Origin: Demequina aurantiaca
GTDB taxonomy: Bacteria > Actinomycetota > Actinomycetes > Actinomycetales > Demequinaceae
Reading direction: 5' to 3'
DNA: 64,000 bases
NCBI RefSeq assembly: GCF_000975135.1
Contig: NZ_BBRF01000001.1
Coordinates: 345,591 to 409,590 of the forward strand
The notes beneath the pieces were generated by a model. That model was not told the origin of the DNA. It worked only from the letters and a program-made list of their open reading frames with translations, and searched no databases. Each line of letters opens with the position of its first letter. Position 1 is the stretch's first letter. The position numbers and the translations under genes are program-made. Positions 27,520-36,614 of this stretch are shown here, piece after piece.

Positions 27520-28634
27520 GTCGTGACCTTCGCACGGTCGTCCAGCGGCAGACCGGTGGACGGGTTGATGTGCCACCAGCGCCGGGCGAGCCACAGCGAG
27601 ACGTACACGAGAGCGACGAGTACGGGAACCTCGATCAGGGGACCAACGACCCCCGCGAGCGCCTGACCGGAGGTTGCGCCGAAGGTGCCAATCGCTACCG
27701 CGATAGCGAGCTCGAAGTTATTGCCAGCGGCGGTGAAGGCGAGCGTCGTGGACCGCGCATAGCCGAGTCGCAACTGGTGGCCCGTGACGATGCCAATTCC
27801 CCACATAAGCGCAAAGTAGACCAACAGCGGCAGCGCGATGCGGGCCACATCCCAGGGGTTCGAGGTCACTGCCTCCCCCTGCAGGGCGAACAGCAGCACG
27901 ATGGTGAACAGCAGGCCGTAGAGCGCCCACGGGCCGATGCGCGGCACGAACGTGCCCTCGTACCACTCGCGTCCCTTCGTGCGCTCACCCACGTAGCGCG
28001 ACGCGAAACCGGCCGCGAGGGGGATACCCAAGAACACCAGTACGTTGAGCGCGATTTGCCCCATGGACACCTCGAGGCCCTGCGTGTCCAGTCCCAGCCA
28101 GCCAGGCAGCACCGTCAGGTAGAAGTAGCCGAGCACTGCAAACGCCACCACCTGGAAGGCTGCGTTGACGGCGACGAGGACGGCCGCAGCCTCGCGGTCA
28201 CCGCACGCGAGGTCATTCCAGATGACCACCATCGCGATGCAACGGGCAAGGCCTACGATGATCAACCCGGTGCGGTATTCCGGCAGGTCGGCGAGGAAGA
28301 TCCACGCGAGCGCGAACATCAGCGCAGGTCCCACGACCCAGTTGAGCACGAGCGAGCTCACCAGTAGGCGCTTGTCCCCCGTCACCGCGGTCATCTTGTC
28401 GTAGCGAACCTTGGCGAGCACGGGGTACATCATGACCAGCAGGCCAATGCCGATCGGCACCGAGATTCCGCCTACCTCGAGCGAGACCAGCAGGTCCGAC
28501 AAACCCGGAATGAACCGGCCAAGCAGAATGCCACCGACCATGGCGAGACCGATCCACAGGGGTAGCCAGCGATCGAGAGTGGACAGCCGCGCGGGGGTTG
28601 CTGTGGGCTGGGAAGCGATCGCTTGATTAGACAT
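27516..28634 (-). CDS. acr3: ACR3-family arsenite efflux transporter
   Basis: 372 residues, ten hydrophobic segments. LARCIAMVVIWNDLACGD carries the conserved cysteine of the fourth helix, and FTAAGNNFELAIAVAIGTFG the conserved glutamate region of the ninth. It extrudes arsenite across the cytoplasmic membrane. First gene of the ars operon; the start codon lies inside a palindrome that could be the ArsR operator. Its gene order (transporter, repressor, reductase) puts the repressor in the middle, so the operon is autoregulated. Confidence 0.95.
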   Translation of the reverse strand: MSNQAIASQPTATPARLSTLDRWLPLWIGLAMVGGILLGRFIPGLSDLLVSLEVGGISVPIGIGLLVMMYPVLAKVRYDKMTAVTGDKRLLVSSLVLNWVVGPALMFALAWIFLADLPEYRTGLIIVGLARCIAMVVIWNDLACGDREAAAVLVAVNAAFQVVAFAVLGYFYLTVLPGWLGLDTQGLEVSMGQIALNVLVFLGIPLAAGFASRYVGERTKGREWYEGTFVPRIGPWALYGLLFTIVLLFALQGEAVTSNPWDVARIALPLLVYFALMWGIGIVTGHQLRLGYARSTTLAFTAAGNNFELAIAVAIGTFGATSGQALAGVVGPLIEVPVLVALVYVSLWLARRWWHINPSTGLPLDDRAKVTT

Positions 28635-28641
28635 GTGTCTA
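28628..28641. promoter_or_regulatory. Candidate ArsR operator overlapping the acr3 start
   Basis: Perfect palindrome TAGACA-TG-TGTCTA that contains the acr3 ATG. The promoter must lie just upstream in 28642-28700. Binding here would block elongation or translation; this is inferred from position and symmetry. Confidence 0.45.
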
Positions 28642-28729
28642 TATTGACGGTCATCGATTCATATCGCAAGGCCCGCCGCCGATGCTTGAGCTGGGGAGGC
28701 CCACGGCCCGCCTCACCGACCGTTGGCTG

Positions 28730-30055
28730 CTACTGCCCGCGCGACTGCCTTCTCAGAGTGTCGCGCACGCGTGGCACGTGGACTCCCGTCGATGCCATGT
28801 GTGCCCGGGTGCGCTTGCGGCTGCGGATCACCCCCACGAGGCCCACCGCCCACGGGATCACCAGCGCCGCGAACGCCAGCCGGAACTCATTCAGTGTGTA
28901 CTCGGTCGCCCCCGGTGGAGAGGTGAGCTGCAGCACCAGACCGATGAGCAGGACGGCGACGATGGTGGACAGGAACCCGCCGATGTTCACAAACCCGGTG
29001 GCTGTGCCCAGCCGCTCGGCCGGGGAGAAGGTACGCGCAAAGTCGATCCCGACCAGCGAGATGGGACCACCCACGCCGATGACGACGCAGAATAGGGCGA
29101 GCTGCCACATCGGCCGTGGCGTGTTGAACGACAGGAGAACCGCCCAGGCGACGGCCGATGCCGTGGCGGAGCCAAGCACGATCCAGGACCGCCGCATCGG
29201 GAACCGGGAGGTAAAGAATCCCGCCGCGGGTCCCGCGATCATTGCCGCCACGGTCAGCACCACGAGCAGGCTGCTCGCTTGCGCGGGCGTGAGGTCCTGC
29301 GCCATGACCAGGAATGGCACGCCCCACAGCAAGGCGAACGAGTTGGAGCCAAATGGCGCGAGAAAGTGGCTCCAGAAGCCCAATTGCGTGCCCGCAGGGG
29401 TGGTGGCTGCGCGCACCGACCTCCAGAACTTCTCTCGCTGCGCAATCACAGGCGACTCCGCGGCGCTGAGGGGCATGCGCACCCCAAAGAACGCCACCAT
29501 GGCCGCCACGACGCCAAAGCCGGCCAGGATGGAGAACGTCGCCGACCAGCCACGCGAGTGGAGCAGGAGCGCGACAGGCACTGCCGTGGCGAGCTGTCCG
29601 GCCTGGCCGATCAAGCCAGTGACCTGCACCAGGATGGGCACCCGACGGGGCGGGAACCACTCGGCCACTAGTCGGGCCGCGGCAATGAAAATGGGAGCAT
29701 CCCCAGCGCCAATCAGAACGCGCGCCACCAGGGCGAGGGACACATGATCGGTCACCGCGAGGAGCAACTGCCCGGACGCCATCACCAACGACCCCGCGAC
29801 CATCACAGCGCGCGGACCAAATCTGTCCAGCAAGTGACCTGCAGGTACCTGCATCATTGCGTAGGCACCCAGCTGCACGACGGTGAACAAGGCGAGCCCA
29901 GTGGCCTGAATACCGAAGCGGTCTACTGCCTCGACGCCCGCGACTCCCAGAGCCGTGCGGTGCACGACGGCCGTGAAGTAGACAAAGACGCCGGCCGCAA
30001 AAACTATCCACGCGACTCGAGCCGATGGTGCCCGCGCACTCACGCGTTCAACCAC
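28730..30055 (-). CDS. MFS transporter
   Basis: About 441 residues, twelve hydrophobic segments. The loop after helix 2 reads GHLLDRFGPRAVM, the MFS signature, and RFPMRRSWIVLG is the matching loop in the second half. RVLIGAGDAPIFIAAARLVAEWFPPRR resembles the phthalate/nitrate-sugar permease branches. The substrate is unknown. The frame extends upstream into the tRNA-Arg gene, which is coincidental; I placed the start at a GTG near 30055 (another GTG is four codons further in), with no good ribosome site to decide. It lies upstream of the ars operon, separated by about 95 bases. Confidence 0.85.
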   Translation of the reverse strand: MVERVSARAPSARVAWIVFAAGVFVYFTAVVHRTALGVAGVEAVDRFGIQATGLALFTVVQLGAYAMMQVPAGHLLDRFGPRAVMVAGSLVMASGQLLLAVTDHVSLALVARVLIGAGDAPIFIAAARLVAEWFPPRRVPILVQVTGLIGQAGQLATAVPVALLLHSRGWSATFSILAGFGVVAAMVAFFGVRMPLSAAESPVIAQREKFWRSVRAATTPAGTQLGFWSHFLAPFGSNSFALLWGVPFLVMAQDLTPAQASSLLVVLTVAAMIAGPAAGFFTSRFPMRRSWIVLGSATASAVAWAVLLSFNTPRPMWQLALFCVVIGVGGPISLVGIDFARTFSPAERLGTATGFVNIGGFLSTIVAVLLIGLVLQLTSPPGATEYTLNEFRLAFAALVIPWAVGLVGVIRSRKRTRAHMASTGVHVPRVRDTLRRQSRGQ

Positions 30056-30106
30056 TTGGCTACCAGGCTCATTTCGCCAGCGTACGCCGCCGTGCGACCC
30101 CAAGAG

Positions 30107-30179
30107 TGCGCCTGGGCAGATTCGAACTGCCGACACCCGCTTTAGGAGAGCGGTGCTCTATCCCCTGAGCTACAGGCGC
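30107..30179 (-). tRNA. tRNA-Arg (anticodon CCT)
   Basis: Full cloverleaf on the minus strand. The acceptor arm is GCGCCTG/CAGGCGC with discriminator A. The D arm has AGCTCAGGGGATAGAGC, the anticodon stem CCGCT/AGCGG encloses loop CTCCTAA, and the T arm has GTTCGAATC. CCT reads the AGG codon. CCA is not encoded. Confidence 0.95.
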
Positions 30180-30204
30180 TTTACGGAAAAGAGCCTACCC
30201 GGGG

Positions 30205-31191
30205 TTACCACCTGGCGTGAACGTGCTCGCGAATGTCGCGGTTGTAGATCTCGGCGAGCTTGGCCATGGTGGCATCGTCAAGCTGCGGGAAGTCACCGAC
30301 GGCGGAGTTGAGCCGCGCCTGCTCCGGTGTACGCGCGCCGGGAATCATGGTCGCAATGTTGAGGGACGCCAGCCAGGCCAGCGCGAGCTGCGACGTGGTC
30401 CAGCCCTCAGGGGTTAGCGCAGCCACCTCGCGTGCGGCCTTGACACCCACATCGAACGGCACACCGGCAAAGGTCTCGCCCACATCAAACGCCGAACCAT
30501 CACGGTTGTACGTGCGGTGATCGTTGTCAGCGAACGTGGTGGCCTCGTCGTACTTGCCGGACAGCAGGCCCGATGCGAGCGGTACGCGGGCGATGATTCC
30601 CACGCCGGCCTCGTCCGCCGCGCCCAGCACTCGCTCGAGCGGCTTGCGGCGGAACACGTTCACGATGATCTGAATGGTGGCAAGGTCGGGCTCGCCAAGA
30701 ACGCGCATGGCGTCGTCCACGAGTTCGACGGACACGCCCCACTTGTCGATGCGTCCCTCGTCGACGAGCGTGCGCAGGTCGTCGAAGGTCTGCGGGTCGT
30801 GCATGACCTCGGACGGCGGGCAGTGCAACTGCACGAGGTCGAGGCGGTCCACACCCAGGTTTTCGCGCGAGCGGTCGGTCCAGCGACGGTAGTTGTCGAG
30901 GTTGTACTCGGCAGCGACGTGCGGGTCGGCTCGCCGGCCCATCTTGGTCGCGACGGTAAAGAGTGCCTTATCTGGATGTGAGTTCACGAATGCACCCACG
31001 GCGCGCTCCGAGCGGCCGTCGCCGTAGACGTCCGCGGTGTCGAAGAAGGTTGTTCCGGACTCTGCGGCGGCCGCCAGAATCTGGTGCGACTGCTCGTCAC
31101 TCACGTCGCCCCAGTCGGCACCAAGTTGCCAGCAGCCCAGTCCCACCTGTGAGAGATCTCGTCCAAGGCGGGGAACACGATTACTCTTCAT
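30205..31191 (-). CDS. Aldo/keto reductase
   Basis: NADPH-dependent oxidoreductase of the AKR superfamily, 328 residues. The catalytic set is visible: Asp54 and Tyr56 in FDTADVYGDGRSE, Lys83 in TVATKMG, and the histidine in LVQLHCPP. The coenzyme-binding end reads ATMIPGARTPEQARLN. Substrate unknown. No operon partner; tRNA-Arg lies downstream. Confidence 0.93.
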   Translation of the reverse strand: MKSNRVPRLGRDLSQVGLGCWQLGADWGDVSDEQSHQILAAAAESGTTFFDTADVYGDGRSERAVGAFVNSHPDKALFTVATKMGRRADPHVAAEYNLDNYRRWTDRSRENLGVDRLDLVQLHCPPSEVMHDPQTFDDLRTLVDEGRIDKWGVSVELVDDAMRVLGEPDLATIQIIVNVFRRKPLERVLGAADEAGVGIIARVPLASGLLSGKYDEATTFADNDHRTYNRDGSAFDVGETFAGVPFDVGVKAAREVAALTPEGWTTSQLALAWLASLNIATMIPGARTPEQARLNSAVGDFPQLDDATMAKLAEIYNRDIREHVHARW

Positions 31192-31269
31192 GCCTCCACG
31201 CTAGAGCACATTCGCCGGTGCTCGCCACCACGTGGGGCACAGATCTCGTGCGCGAACTACCCATACACG

Positions 31270-31302
31270 ACAAAAGCCGCCACCCCTAGGTGACGGCTCT
31301 TG
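31270..31302 (-). terminator. Terminator after the NlpC/P60 gene
   Basis: Inverted repeat with ACAAAAGCCGCCACC on one side and GGTGACGGCTCTTGT on the other, a 14-15 base stem with two mismatches. It lies just downstream of the endopeptidase stop and upstream of the aldo/keto reductase gene. Confidence 0.65.
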
Positions 31303-31314
31303 TGCGACGCGTTC

Positions 31315-32073
31315 TTAGTTAACGCGAATGTACGTCGGGTTGTGCTGCCAGATCCCGCGGAACTGGATGGTCTTGCCGGGACGCGGAGCATCGATCTGCA
31401 GGTTGGGGCCTGCGTAGATGCCCACGTGACCTGGGGACACGATGATGTCGCCGGGCTGAGGCGAGGACACTCGCGTGCCCACGCCGTAGTAGGCGCCGGA
31501 TGAACGCGGGAGGCTGATGCCTAGCTTGCCGTAGACGTAAGACGTGAAACCGGAGCAGTCGAAGCCGCTCGGGCTGCTTCCGCCGCCCACGTAGGGGACG
31601 CCCACGTACTTCGAGGCCTCGGCGATGACAGCGCTTCCGCTGATCGCTGCCTTGACGTTGCTGGAGTTAGAGACCGGGCGGGCCGAGGACGTGCTCGAGC
31701 TCGAACTGTTGCTGGTCGAGGCCACGGGCGCCGGAGCGACCACTACAGGCTTGGGGTTTTCCTTGACCTTGATGTCAGGAGTGTCGAGGTCGAGCTCAAC
31801 GTCATCCTCAGCGGCGACAACGGCGGGAACCTCAGCGGTGACGTTGATGCCGGCGGAGGCCGCATCAGCAAGGGGTGCTGCGCCGGCCTCAACCGGGGCG
31901 ACCGCGTCTGCAAAGCTCAGTGACGAGTCCGCGCTCACCTGAACGGTGGCGGTGTCGGGCTCGGTGGCCACGAGGGCGACGGCCGCTGCTCCCGTAAGGG
32001 GAACCACCACGATGGCGGCGCCTGCTGCTGCAGCTACCGCTCGCGCTCTTGCGCGCATGTATCCGTGCGTCAA
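31315..32073 (-). CDS. Secreted NlpC/P60 peptidoglycan endopeptidase
   Basis: Cleaves peptide stems of peptidoglycan outside the cell. 252 residues. A signal sequence (RARARAVAAAAGAAIVVVPLTGAAAVALVA) leads to a Ser/Pro/Val-rich linker (about 40-145) and the C-terminal NlpC/P60 domain. The catalytic cysteine is Cys173 in GFDCSGFTSYVY, and the histidine is His216 in PGDIIVSPGHVGIYAG. I chose the TTG at 32073, which has GGAAGGA at seven bases; the ATG at 32058 is less well placed. It has a long structured leader (see 32113-32166). Confidence 0.93.
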   Translation of the reverse strand: MTHGYMRARARAVAAAAGAAIVVVPLTGAAAVALVATEPDTATVQVSADSSLSFADAVAPVEAGAAPLADAASAGINVTAEVPAVVAAEDDVELDLDTPDIKVKENPKPVVVAPAPVASTSNSSSSSTSSARPVSNSSNVKAAISGSAVIAEASKYVGVPYVGGGSSPSGFDCSGFTSYVYGKLGISLPRSSGAYYGVGTRVSSPQPGDIIVSPGHVGIYAGPNLQIDAPRPGKTIQFRGIWQHNPTYIRVN

Positions 32074-32112
32074 ATTTCAGTCCTTCCGCGCCACGTGCGC
32101 GTTTTCTTATCT

Positions 32113-32166
32113 TGATGCCCCGTGCTTCTCAGATGTGAAGCGGTCCCTCAGTCAAAACAGGCATCA
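32113..32166 (-). promoter_or_regulatory. Structured leader of the NlpC/P60 gene
   Basis: TGATGCC and GGCATCA (32113-32119 and 32160-32166) can pair across a 40-base loop within the roughly 150-base gap before the endopeptidase gene. Cell-wall hydrolase genes in actinobacteria often have riboswitch leaders, but I do not recognise a known class here. Confidence 0.3.
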
Positions 32167-32224
32167 GGAGGAAGTTCCTCAGGTCCTACGGTCACTCACC
32201 ATACATAACAATTTCGTGTCCTGC

Positions 32225-32908
32225 CTAATGGGCGCTGACGAAAACGTGCCGAGCAGCTTCGTGCGTGATCGTTACCGTACCGTTATCAGTCGTAACCAAA
32301 ACGTCATCATCGACGGCCTCGATCCGGAGCGTCGCCCCAGGTACGAGTCCTGCTTTGACCGACTCATCAAGGAACCCAAGTGCCGCCTGAGGGTTCTCCC
32401 CGATGCGCACCAGGGTGACATCCGTCACACCATCCAAAATAATTTGATTTAGCGACACGCCAGGGGCACTTTTGGCGGCTTCGTCGCTCATTCCTAGCTC
32501 CGCGAGGCCGGGAATGGGGTTCCCATATGGCGACACTTGGGGGTTGCCGAGGATCTCGAGGAGGCGCCGCTCGACGCGGTCGCTCATCACGTGCTCCCAC
32601 CGGCAGGCCTCCTCGTGCACGTAAGGCAGTTCGAGTCCCACCACGTCGGTCAGCAGCAGCTCTGCGAGCCGATGCTTGCGCATCACCCGCACCGCAATAG
32701 CCTCGCCTTCCGCGGTCAGTTCCAGGTGCCGGTCGCCAGACACGATCACCAGCCCGTCGCGCTCCATGCGTGCGATGGTTTGCGACACGGTGGGGCCCGC
32801 GTGGCCCAACTGCTCCGCGATGCGCGCGCGCATTGGCGTGACACCGTCTTCGATCAATTCATAAATGGTGCGGAGGTACATCTCCGTCGTGTCAATCAGG
32901 TCACTCAT
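32225..32908 (-). CDS. Iron-dependent regulator of the DtxR/IdeR family
   Basis: 227 residues. The N-terminal winged helix reads YLRTIYELIEDGVTPMRARIAEQLGHAGPTVSQTIARMERDGLV. Metal ligands fall at the same numbers as in DtxR: Met10, His79, Glu83, His98, Cys102, Glu105 and His106. A C-terminal SH3-like domain follows. It should repress iron-uptake genes when Fe(II) is plentiful. The start overlaps the ugd stop by the four bases ATGA, so it is transcribed after ugd. Confidence 0.95.
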   Translation of the reverse strand: MSDLIDTTEMYLRTIYELIEDGVTPMRARIAEQLGHAGPTVSQTIARMERDGLVIVSGDRHLELTAEGEAIAVRVMRKHRLAELLLTDVVGLELPYVHEEACRWEHVMSDRVERRLLEILGNPQVSPYGNPIPGLAELGMSDEAAKSAPGVSLNQIILDGVTDVTLVRIGENPQAALGFLDESVKAGLVPGATLRIEAVDDDVLVTTDNGTVTITHEAARHVFVSAH

Positions 32909-34239
32909 CCGCTGTGCCTACCCATTCCGTAGTAATCCCAACCCGCATCGATCCATTCTTGCGAGGGCAAACAGTTACGTCCATCGATGATGCGTGCGTG
33001 TCCGACCGTCGACGCGAGTGCCACGGGGTCCATGGTCTTGAACTCGCCCCATTCGGTCGCGACGATCACGAGGTCCGCGCCTCGACATGCACCGTCGATG
33101 CCGTCCGCGAACGTCAATGTCGGCCAGATGGCGGCCGCATTGCGCATGGCCTCCGGGTCGTACACCCGGACGTCCGCGCCACGCAGATGCAGGCTGCCGG
33201 CGACATCAAGGGCCGGCGAATCGCGGACATCGTCCGACTGGGGCTTAAAGGCCGCACCAAGAACCGCTACGTGGATACCCGACAAAGATCCACCCACGAC
33301 CCGAGTGGCCAGCTCCACGGCGTGTTCGCGGCGACGCATGTTCACGTTGTCGACTTCACGCAGGAAGGTCAAGGCTCGGTCAACTCCGAGCTCCCCGGCG
33401 CGAGCCATGAAAGCGCGGATGTCCTTAGGCAGGCAACCGCCCCCAAAACCCAGCCCGGCGCCCAGGAACTTGCGGCCGATGCGCTCGTCGTAACCAATCG
33501 CGTCGGCCAGGGCAATCACGTCTCCGCCCGAGGCCTCACACACCTCGGCGATCGCGTTGATGAAGGAGATCTTGGTGGCCAGGAACGCGTTGGCGCTCAC
33601 CTTGACCAGTTCGGCCGTCGCCAGGTCCGTGACAATAAACGGGGTGTCGCGCTCCAGCATCGTCGCGTAGACGCGCCGTGCGGCCTCCTCGATCCTGCCG
33701 GGGCGCTCGGGGTCTACCCCAATCACAAGGCGGTCGGGGAACAGCGTGTCCTGTACGGCGAAGCCCTCCCGCAGGAATTCGGGATTCCATCCCAACTGAG
33801 CCTCGTCGCCGACGGGAGCGATCTCGCGCAGCCGCTCAGCCAGGCGCGCCGAGGTACCCACCGGCACGGTCGACTTGCCGAGGATGACGGCAGGGCGCGT
33901 CAGGAGCGGGCCGAGGGTCTCGATCACGGCGTCGACGTAAGTCATGTCGGCCGCGTTCTCCCCCTTCTTCTGCGGGGTTCCCACGCCGATGAAGTGCACG
34001 TCGGCAAAGTCGGCGGCCTCCTGGGCGTCCGTGGTGAAGCGCAGACGCCCTGAATCGACATGGCGGCGAAGGACCTCGGACAGTCCCGGTTCGAAGAAGG
34101 GAACCTCACCGCGGCGGAGCAGGTCAATCTTGGCGGGATCGATGTCCACGCCGATGACCTCGTGGCCGAGCTCGGCCATGCCTGCGGCATGGGTGGCACC
34201 GAGGTATCCGGTACCGAAGACGGAGATGCGTTCTGGCAT
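32905..34239 (-). CDS. ugd: UDP-glucose 6-dehydrogenase
   Basis: Two-step NAD oxidation of UDP-glucose to UDP-glucuronate, 444 residues. The Rossmann start is ISVFGTGYLGATHAAGMAELGHEVIGVD. GKSTVPVGTS, the active-site cysteine in GFGGGCLPKDIRAF and the C-terminal VLGAAFKPQSDDVRDSPALDVA are present. ATG 34239 fits the family start; the open frame further upstream is manA shadow. UDP-glucose comes from GalU (19929). Confidence 0.95.
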   Translation of the reverse strand: MPERISVFGTGYLGATHAAGMAELGHEVIGVDIDPAKIDLLRRGEVPFFEPGLSEVLRRHVDSGRLRFTTDAQEAADFADVHFIGVGTPQKKGENAADMTYVDAVIETLGPLLTRPAVILGKSTVPVGTSARLAERLREIAPVGDEAQLGWNPEFLREGFAVQDTLFPDRLVIGVDPERPGRIEEAARRVYATMLERDTPFIVTDLATAELVKVSANAFLATKISFINAIAEVCEASGGDVIALADAIGYDERIGRKFLGAGLGFGGGCLPKDIRAFMARAGELGVDRALTFLREVDNVNMRRREHAVELATRVVGGSLSGIHVAVLGAAFKPQSDDVRDSPALDVAGSLHLRGADVRVYDPEAMRNAAAIWPTLTFADGIDGACRGADLVIVATEWGEFKTMDPVALASTVGHARIIDGRNCLPSQEWIDAGWDYYGMGRHSG

Positions 34240-34249
34240 GCCGCCAAGC

Positions 34250-35446
34250 CTAGTCGCCAGTGGAGGCGCCGGTTCCTCGTGCCGCTGAGAGCGGAACTGA
34301 AGCGATGACTGCGTGCCCGGGGGCGCGCACAGTAATCTCGCCGTCGCCGTAGGGAACGAACACCGCCTCGCCGCACGCGAGCTCGCGCTGCTCGTCGGCA
34401 CTGGTGACGGTGGTGGAGCCTTCTAGAGAGAGCACGATGCGCGGGCCCGCGGGGGCGGTCCAGTCGCCGCCGCTCACCGAGGCCAGTTCGAATTCCGCGA
34501 CGGGCGCTCTATATATAGTGACTGCACCCTCGGTCACCCGCTCGGGTCGATGAGCCGTTGCCGGTACCGCATTCATGAGGTCGAGTAGCAGTGGCACGTT
34601 GATGGGCTTAGGAGTGAGGCCGGCACGCACCACGTTGTCCGAGTTGGCCATGATCTCCACGCCCACACCCGACTGATAGCTGTGCACTGTGCCATCGCCT
34701 ACGAAGCAGGCTGAGCCAGGGCGCAGGTAGAGGACGTTCATCGCGAGCGCCACCAGTGCGCCAGGGTCGCCGGGGTGTGACGCGAGGGCGCTACAGGCCG
34801 CGCGCACCTGGGCGGAAGGCTCCGCACTGGAGTTCAGCGATGCAAGGGTGGTCACCACGTGGGCACCCCTCGGAAGCGCCAAAACACTCCTTATATATGC
34901 AGTCACCGCAGACGCGGTCGATTCGGCGTTCTCGACGAGCTCCAGCAGGGCCGCGCCGTCCTTACCCAGCAGGTGCAGATCACCGCGCAGGCCGGGCAAA
35001 TCGCGGAATCCGGCGAGCACCGTCATGGGAGTCAGAGCCACGATCATCTCGGGCTTGTGCGAGCGATCGCGAAAGGTGCGAGCAGGTGAGGTGGGCGGGA
35101 TTCCCGCGGCCTCCTCGATGTCGAATCCCTCGGCGGCCTGCTCCATGCTGGGGTGAACCTGGATCGATAGGGGGGCGTCGATCGCGAGCACCTTCAGGAG
35201 GAACGGCAGCCGTCCATCAAATTCGTGAGCGACATCTGCGCCCAGCGTGTGGTCCGGGTCGCGGTCGATCAGACCGTCGAGCCCCAGTGCCTCGCCGTCG
35301 CAGTCCACTGTCGCCGGGGACGCGGGGTGCGCGCCCCACCAGGCCTCGGCTACCGGGGTGTCGCTGGGCTCACGTCCGAGCAGCTCCGGGATGGAGTCGG
35401 TGCGACCCCAGGCGTAGTTCTGCAGGGATGGATTCAGCGAGTACAC
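34250..35446 (-). CDS. manA: Mannose-6-phosphate isomerase, class I
   Basis: Interconverts fructose-6-phosphate and mannose-6-phosphate. About 398 residues from GTG 35446. The N terminus YSLNPSLQNYAWGRTDSIPELLG is the family start. The zinc site is carried by SIQVHPSMEQA and HKPEMIVALTPMTVLAGFR, with GDGTVHSYQSGVGVEIMANSDNVVRAGLTPK further on. It is divergent from serC, with only 43 bases between the starts, so the promoters overlap. Confidence 0.93.
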   Translation of the reverse strand: MYSLNPSLQNYAWGRTDSIPELLGREPSDTPVAEAWWGAHPASPATVDCDGEALGLDGLIDRDPDHTLGADVAHEFDGRLPFLLKVLAIDAPLSIQVHPSMEQAAEGFDIEEAAGIPPTSPARTFRDRSHKPEMIVALTPMTVLAGFRDLPGLRGDLHLLGKDGAALLELVENAESTASAVTAYIRSVLALPRGAHVVTTLASLNSSAEPSAQVRAACSALASHPGDPGALVALAMNVLYLRPGSACFVGDGTVHSYQSGVGVEIMANSDNVVRAGLTPKPINVPLLLDLMNAVPATAHRPERVTEGAVTIYRAPVAEFELASVSGGDWTAPAGPRIVLSLEGSTTVTSADEQRELACGEAVFVPYGDGEITVRAPGHAVIASVPLSAARGTGASTGD

Positions 35447-35477
35447 CCAGCCATCATGCCACCCTCGCCGCGCCCAG

Positions 35478-35483
35478 TACGCT
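35478..35483 (+). promoter_or_regulatory. -10 box of a leaderless serC promoter
   Basis: TACGCT with six bases between it and the serC ATG at 35490. This is the same spacing as at purN and the cyclo-ligase gene, and again there is no ribosome-binding site. Confidence 0.5.
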
Positions 35484-35489
35484 GTTGCC

Positions 35490-36614
35490 ATGTTTGAACC
35501 GATCACGATCCCCGCCAATCTCCTGCCCACAGATGGCCGTTTCGGCTCAGGACCCTCAAAGGTTCGCGGCGAGCAGCTCGACGCGCTCGTTGCCGCGCAG
35601 CCCCTGGTGCTCGGCACCTCGCATCGCCAGGCCCCCGTCAAGGACCTCGTGGGCGACGTGCGCTCCATGCTGTCGACGTTCTTTAACGTGCCCGACGGCT
35701 ACGAGGTCATCCTCGGCAATGGCGGTTCCACCATGTTCTGGGATGCTGCCGCGTTCTCGCTGGTCGAGCGCAAGGCGCAGCACGCCGCATTCGGCGAGTT
35801 CGGCCAGAAGTTCGCCAAGGCAACCACGGCTGCGCCGCACCTCGAAGCATCGTCCGTCCGTACGGCCGAGCCCGGTACGGTCGTCCTGCCCGAGGCCGAG
35901 GACGGCATCGACACCTACGCGTGGCCCCACAACGAGACCTCCACCGGCGCGATGGTTCAGGTGGTGCGTCCACCCGCGATCGGAGACGCGCTCACCGTCG
36001 TGGACGGCACCTCGGCGGCAGGCGGGCTGTTCCTCGAGGCACGTCAAGCTGATGTCTATTACTTTGCGCCGCAGAAGAGCTTCGCCTCCGATGGCGGGAT
36101 CTGGTTTGCGCTGATCTCCCCCGCCGCTATCGAACGCATCGAGCGCATCGCGGCCTCCGGGCGCTATATCCCTGAGTCACTGTCGCTGGCCACGGCGCTG
36201 ACCAACTCACGCGTGAACCAAACTCTCAACACCCCCGCCGTCGCCACGCTGGTGCTCATGAGGGCGCAATTGGAGTGGATGCTGGCCGGCGGCGGGATGG
36301 ACTTTGTGACATACCGCACATCACAATCAGCGCGCTCCGTGTACGAATGGGCCGAGTCGCGTGCGTGGGCTGAGGCTTTTGTCACAGAACCTTCAAACCG
36401 TTCGACCGTCGTGGCTACCATCGGGCTCGCCGACAAGGTGGATTCGTCCCTTTTGCGCCAGCACCTCCGTGCAAATGGCGTCGTGGATGTCGATCCTTAC
36501 CGGAAGTTGGGCCGCAATCAGATCCGCATTGGGATGTATCCCGCGGTGGATCCAGAGGACGTCTCAGCTCTCACCCGCAGCATTGACTACTTAGTGGAGC
36601 GATTACTGACATGA
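35490..36614 (+). CDS. serC: Phosphoserine aminotransferase
   Basis: PLP enzyme of serine synthesis, converting 3-phosphohydroxypyruvate to phosphoserine. 374 residues. FGSGPSKVR near the start is typical of the actinobacterial type. HNETSTGAMV, VVDGTSAAGG and the PLP lysine, Lys196 in YFAPQKSFASDGG, follow. The end NQIRIGMYPAVDPEDVSALTRSIDYLVE is family sequence. It is followed by the CAP-domain gene with an ATGA overlap. Confidence 0.96.
   Translation: MFEPITIPANLLPTDGRFGSGPSKVRGEQLDALVAAQPLVLGTSHRQAPVKDLVGDVRSMLSTFFNVPDGYEVILGNGGSTMFWDAAAFSLVERKAQHAAFGEFGQKFAKATTAAPHLEASSVRTAEPGTVVLPEAEDGIDTYAWPHNETSTGAMVQVVRPPAIGDALTVVDGTSAAGGLFLEARQADVYYFAPQKSFASDGGIWFALISPAAIERIERIAASGRYIPESLSLATALTNSRVNQTLNTPAVATLVLMRAQLEWMLAGGGMDFVTYRTSQSARSVYEWAESRAWAEAFVTEPSNRSTVVATIGLADKVDSSLLRQHLRANGVVDVDPYRKLGRNQIRIGMYPAVDPEDVSALTRSIDYLVERLLT

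Noticed and set aside
30056-30136. Upstream extension of the MFS transporter frame
   Set aside because: The extension overlaps the tRNA-Arg gene on the same strand, so it is not part of the protein.
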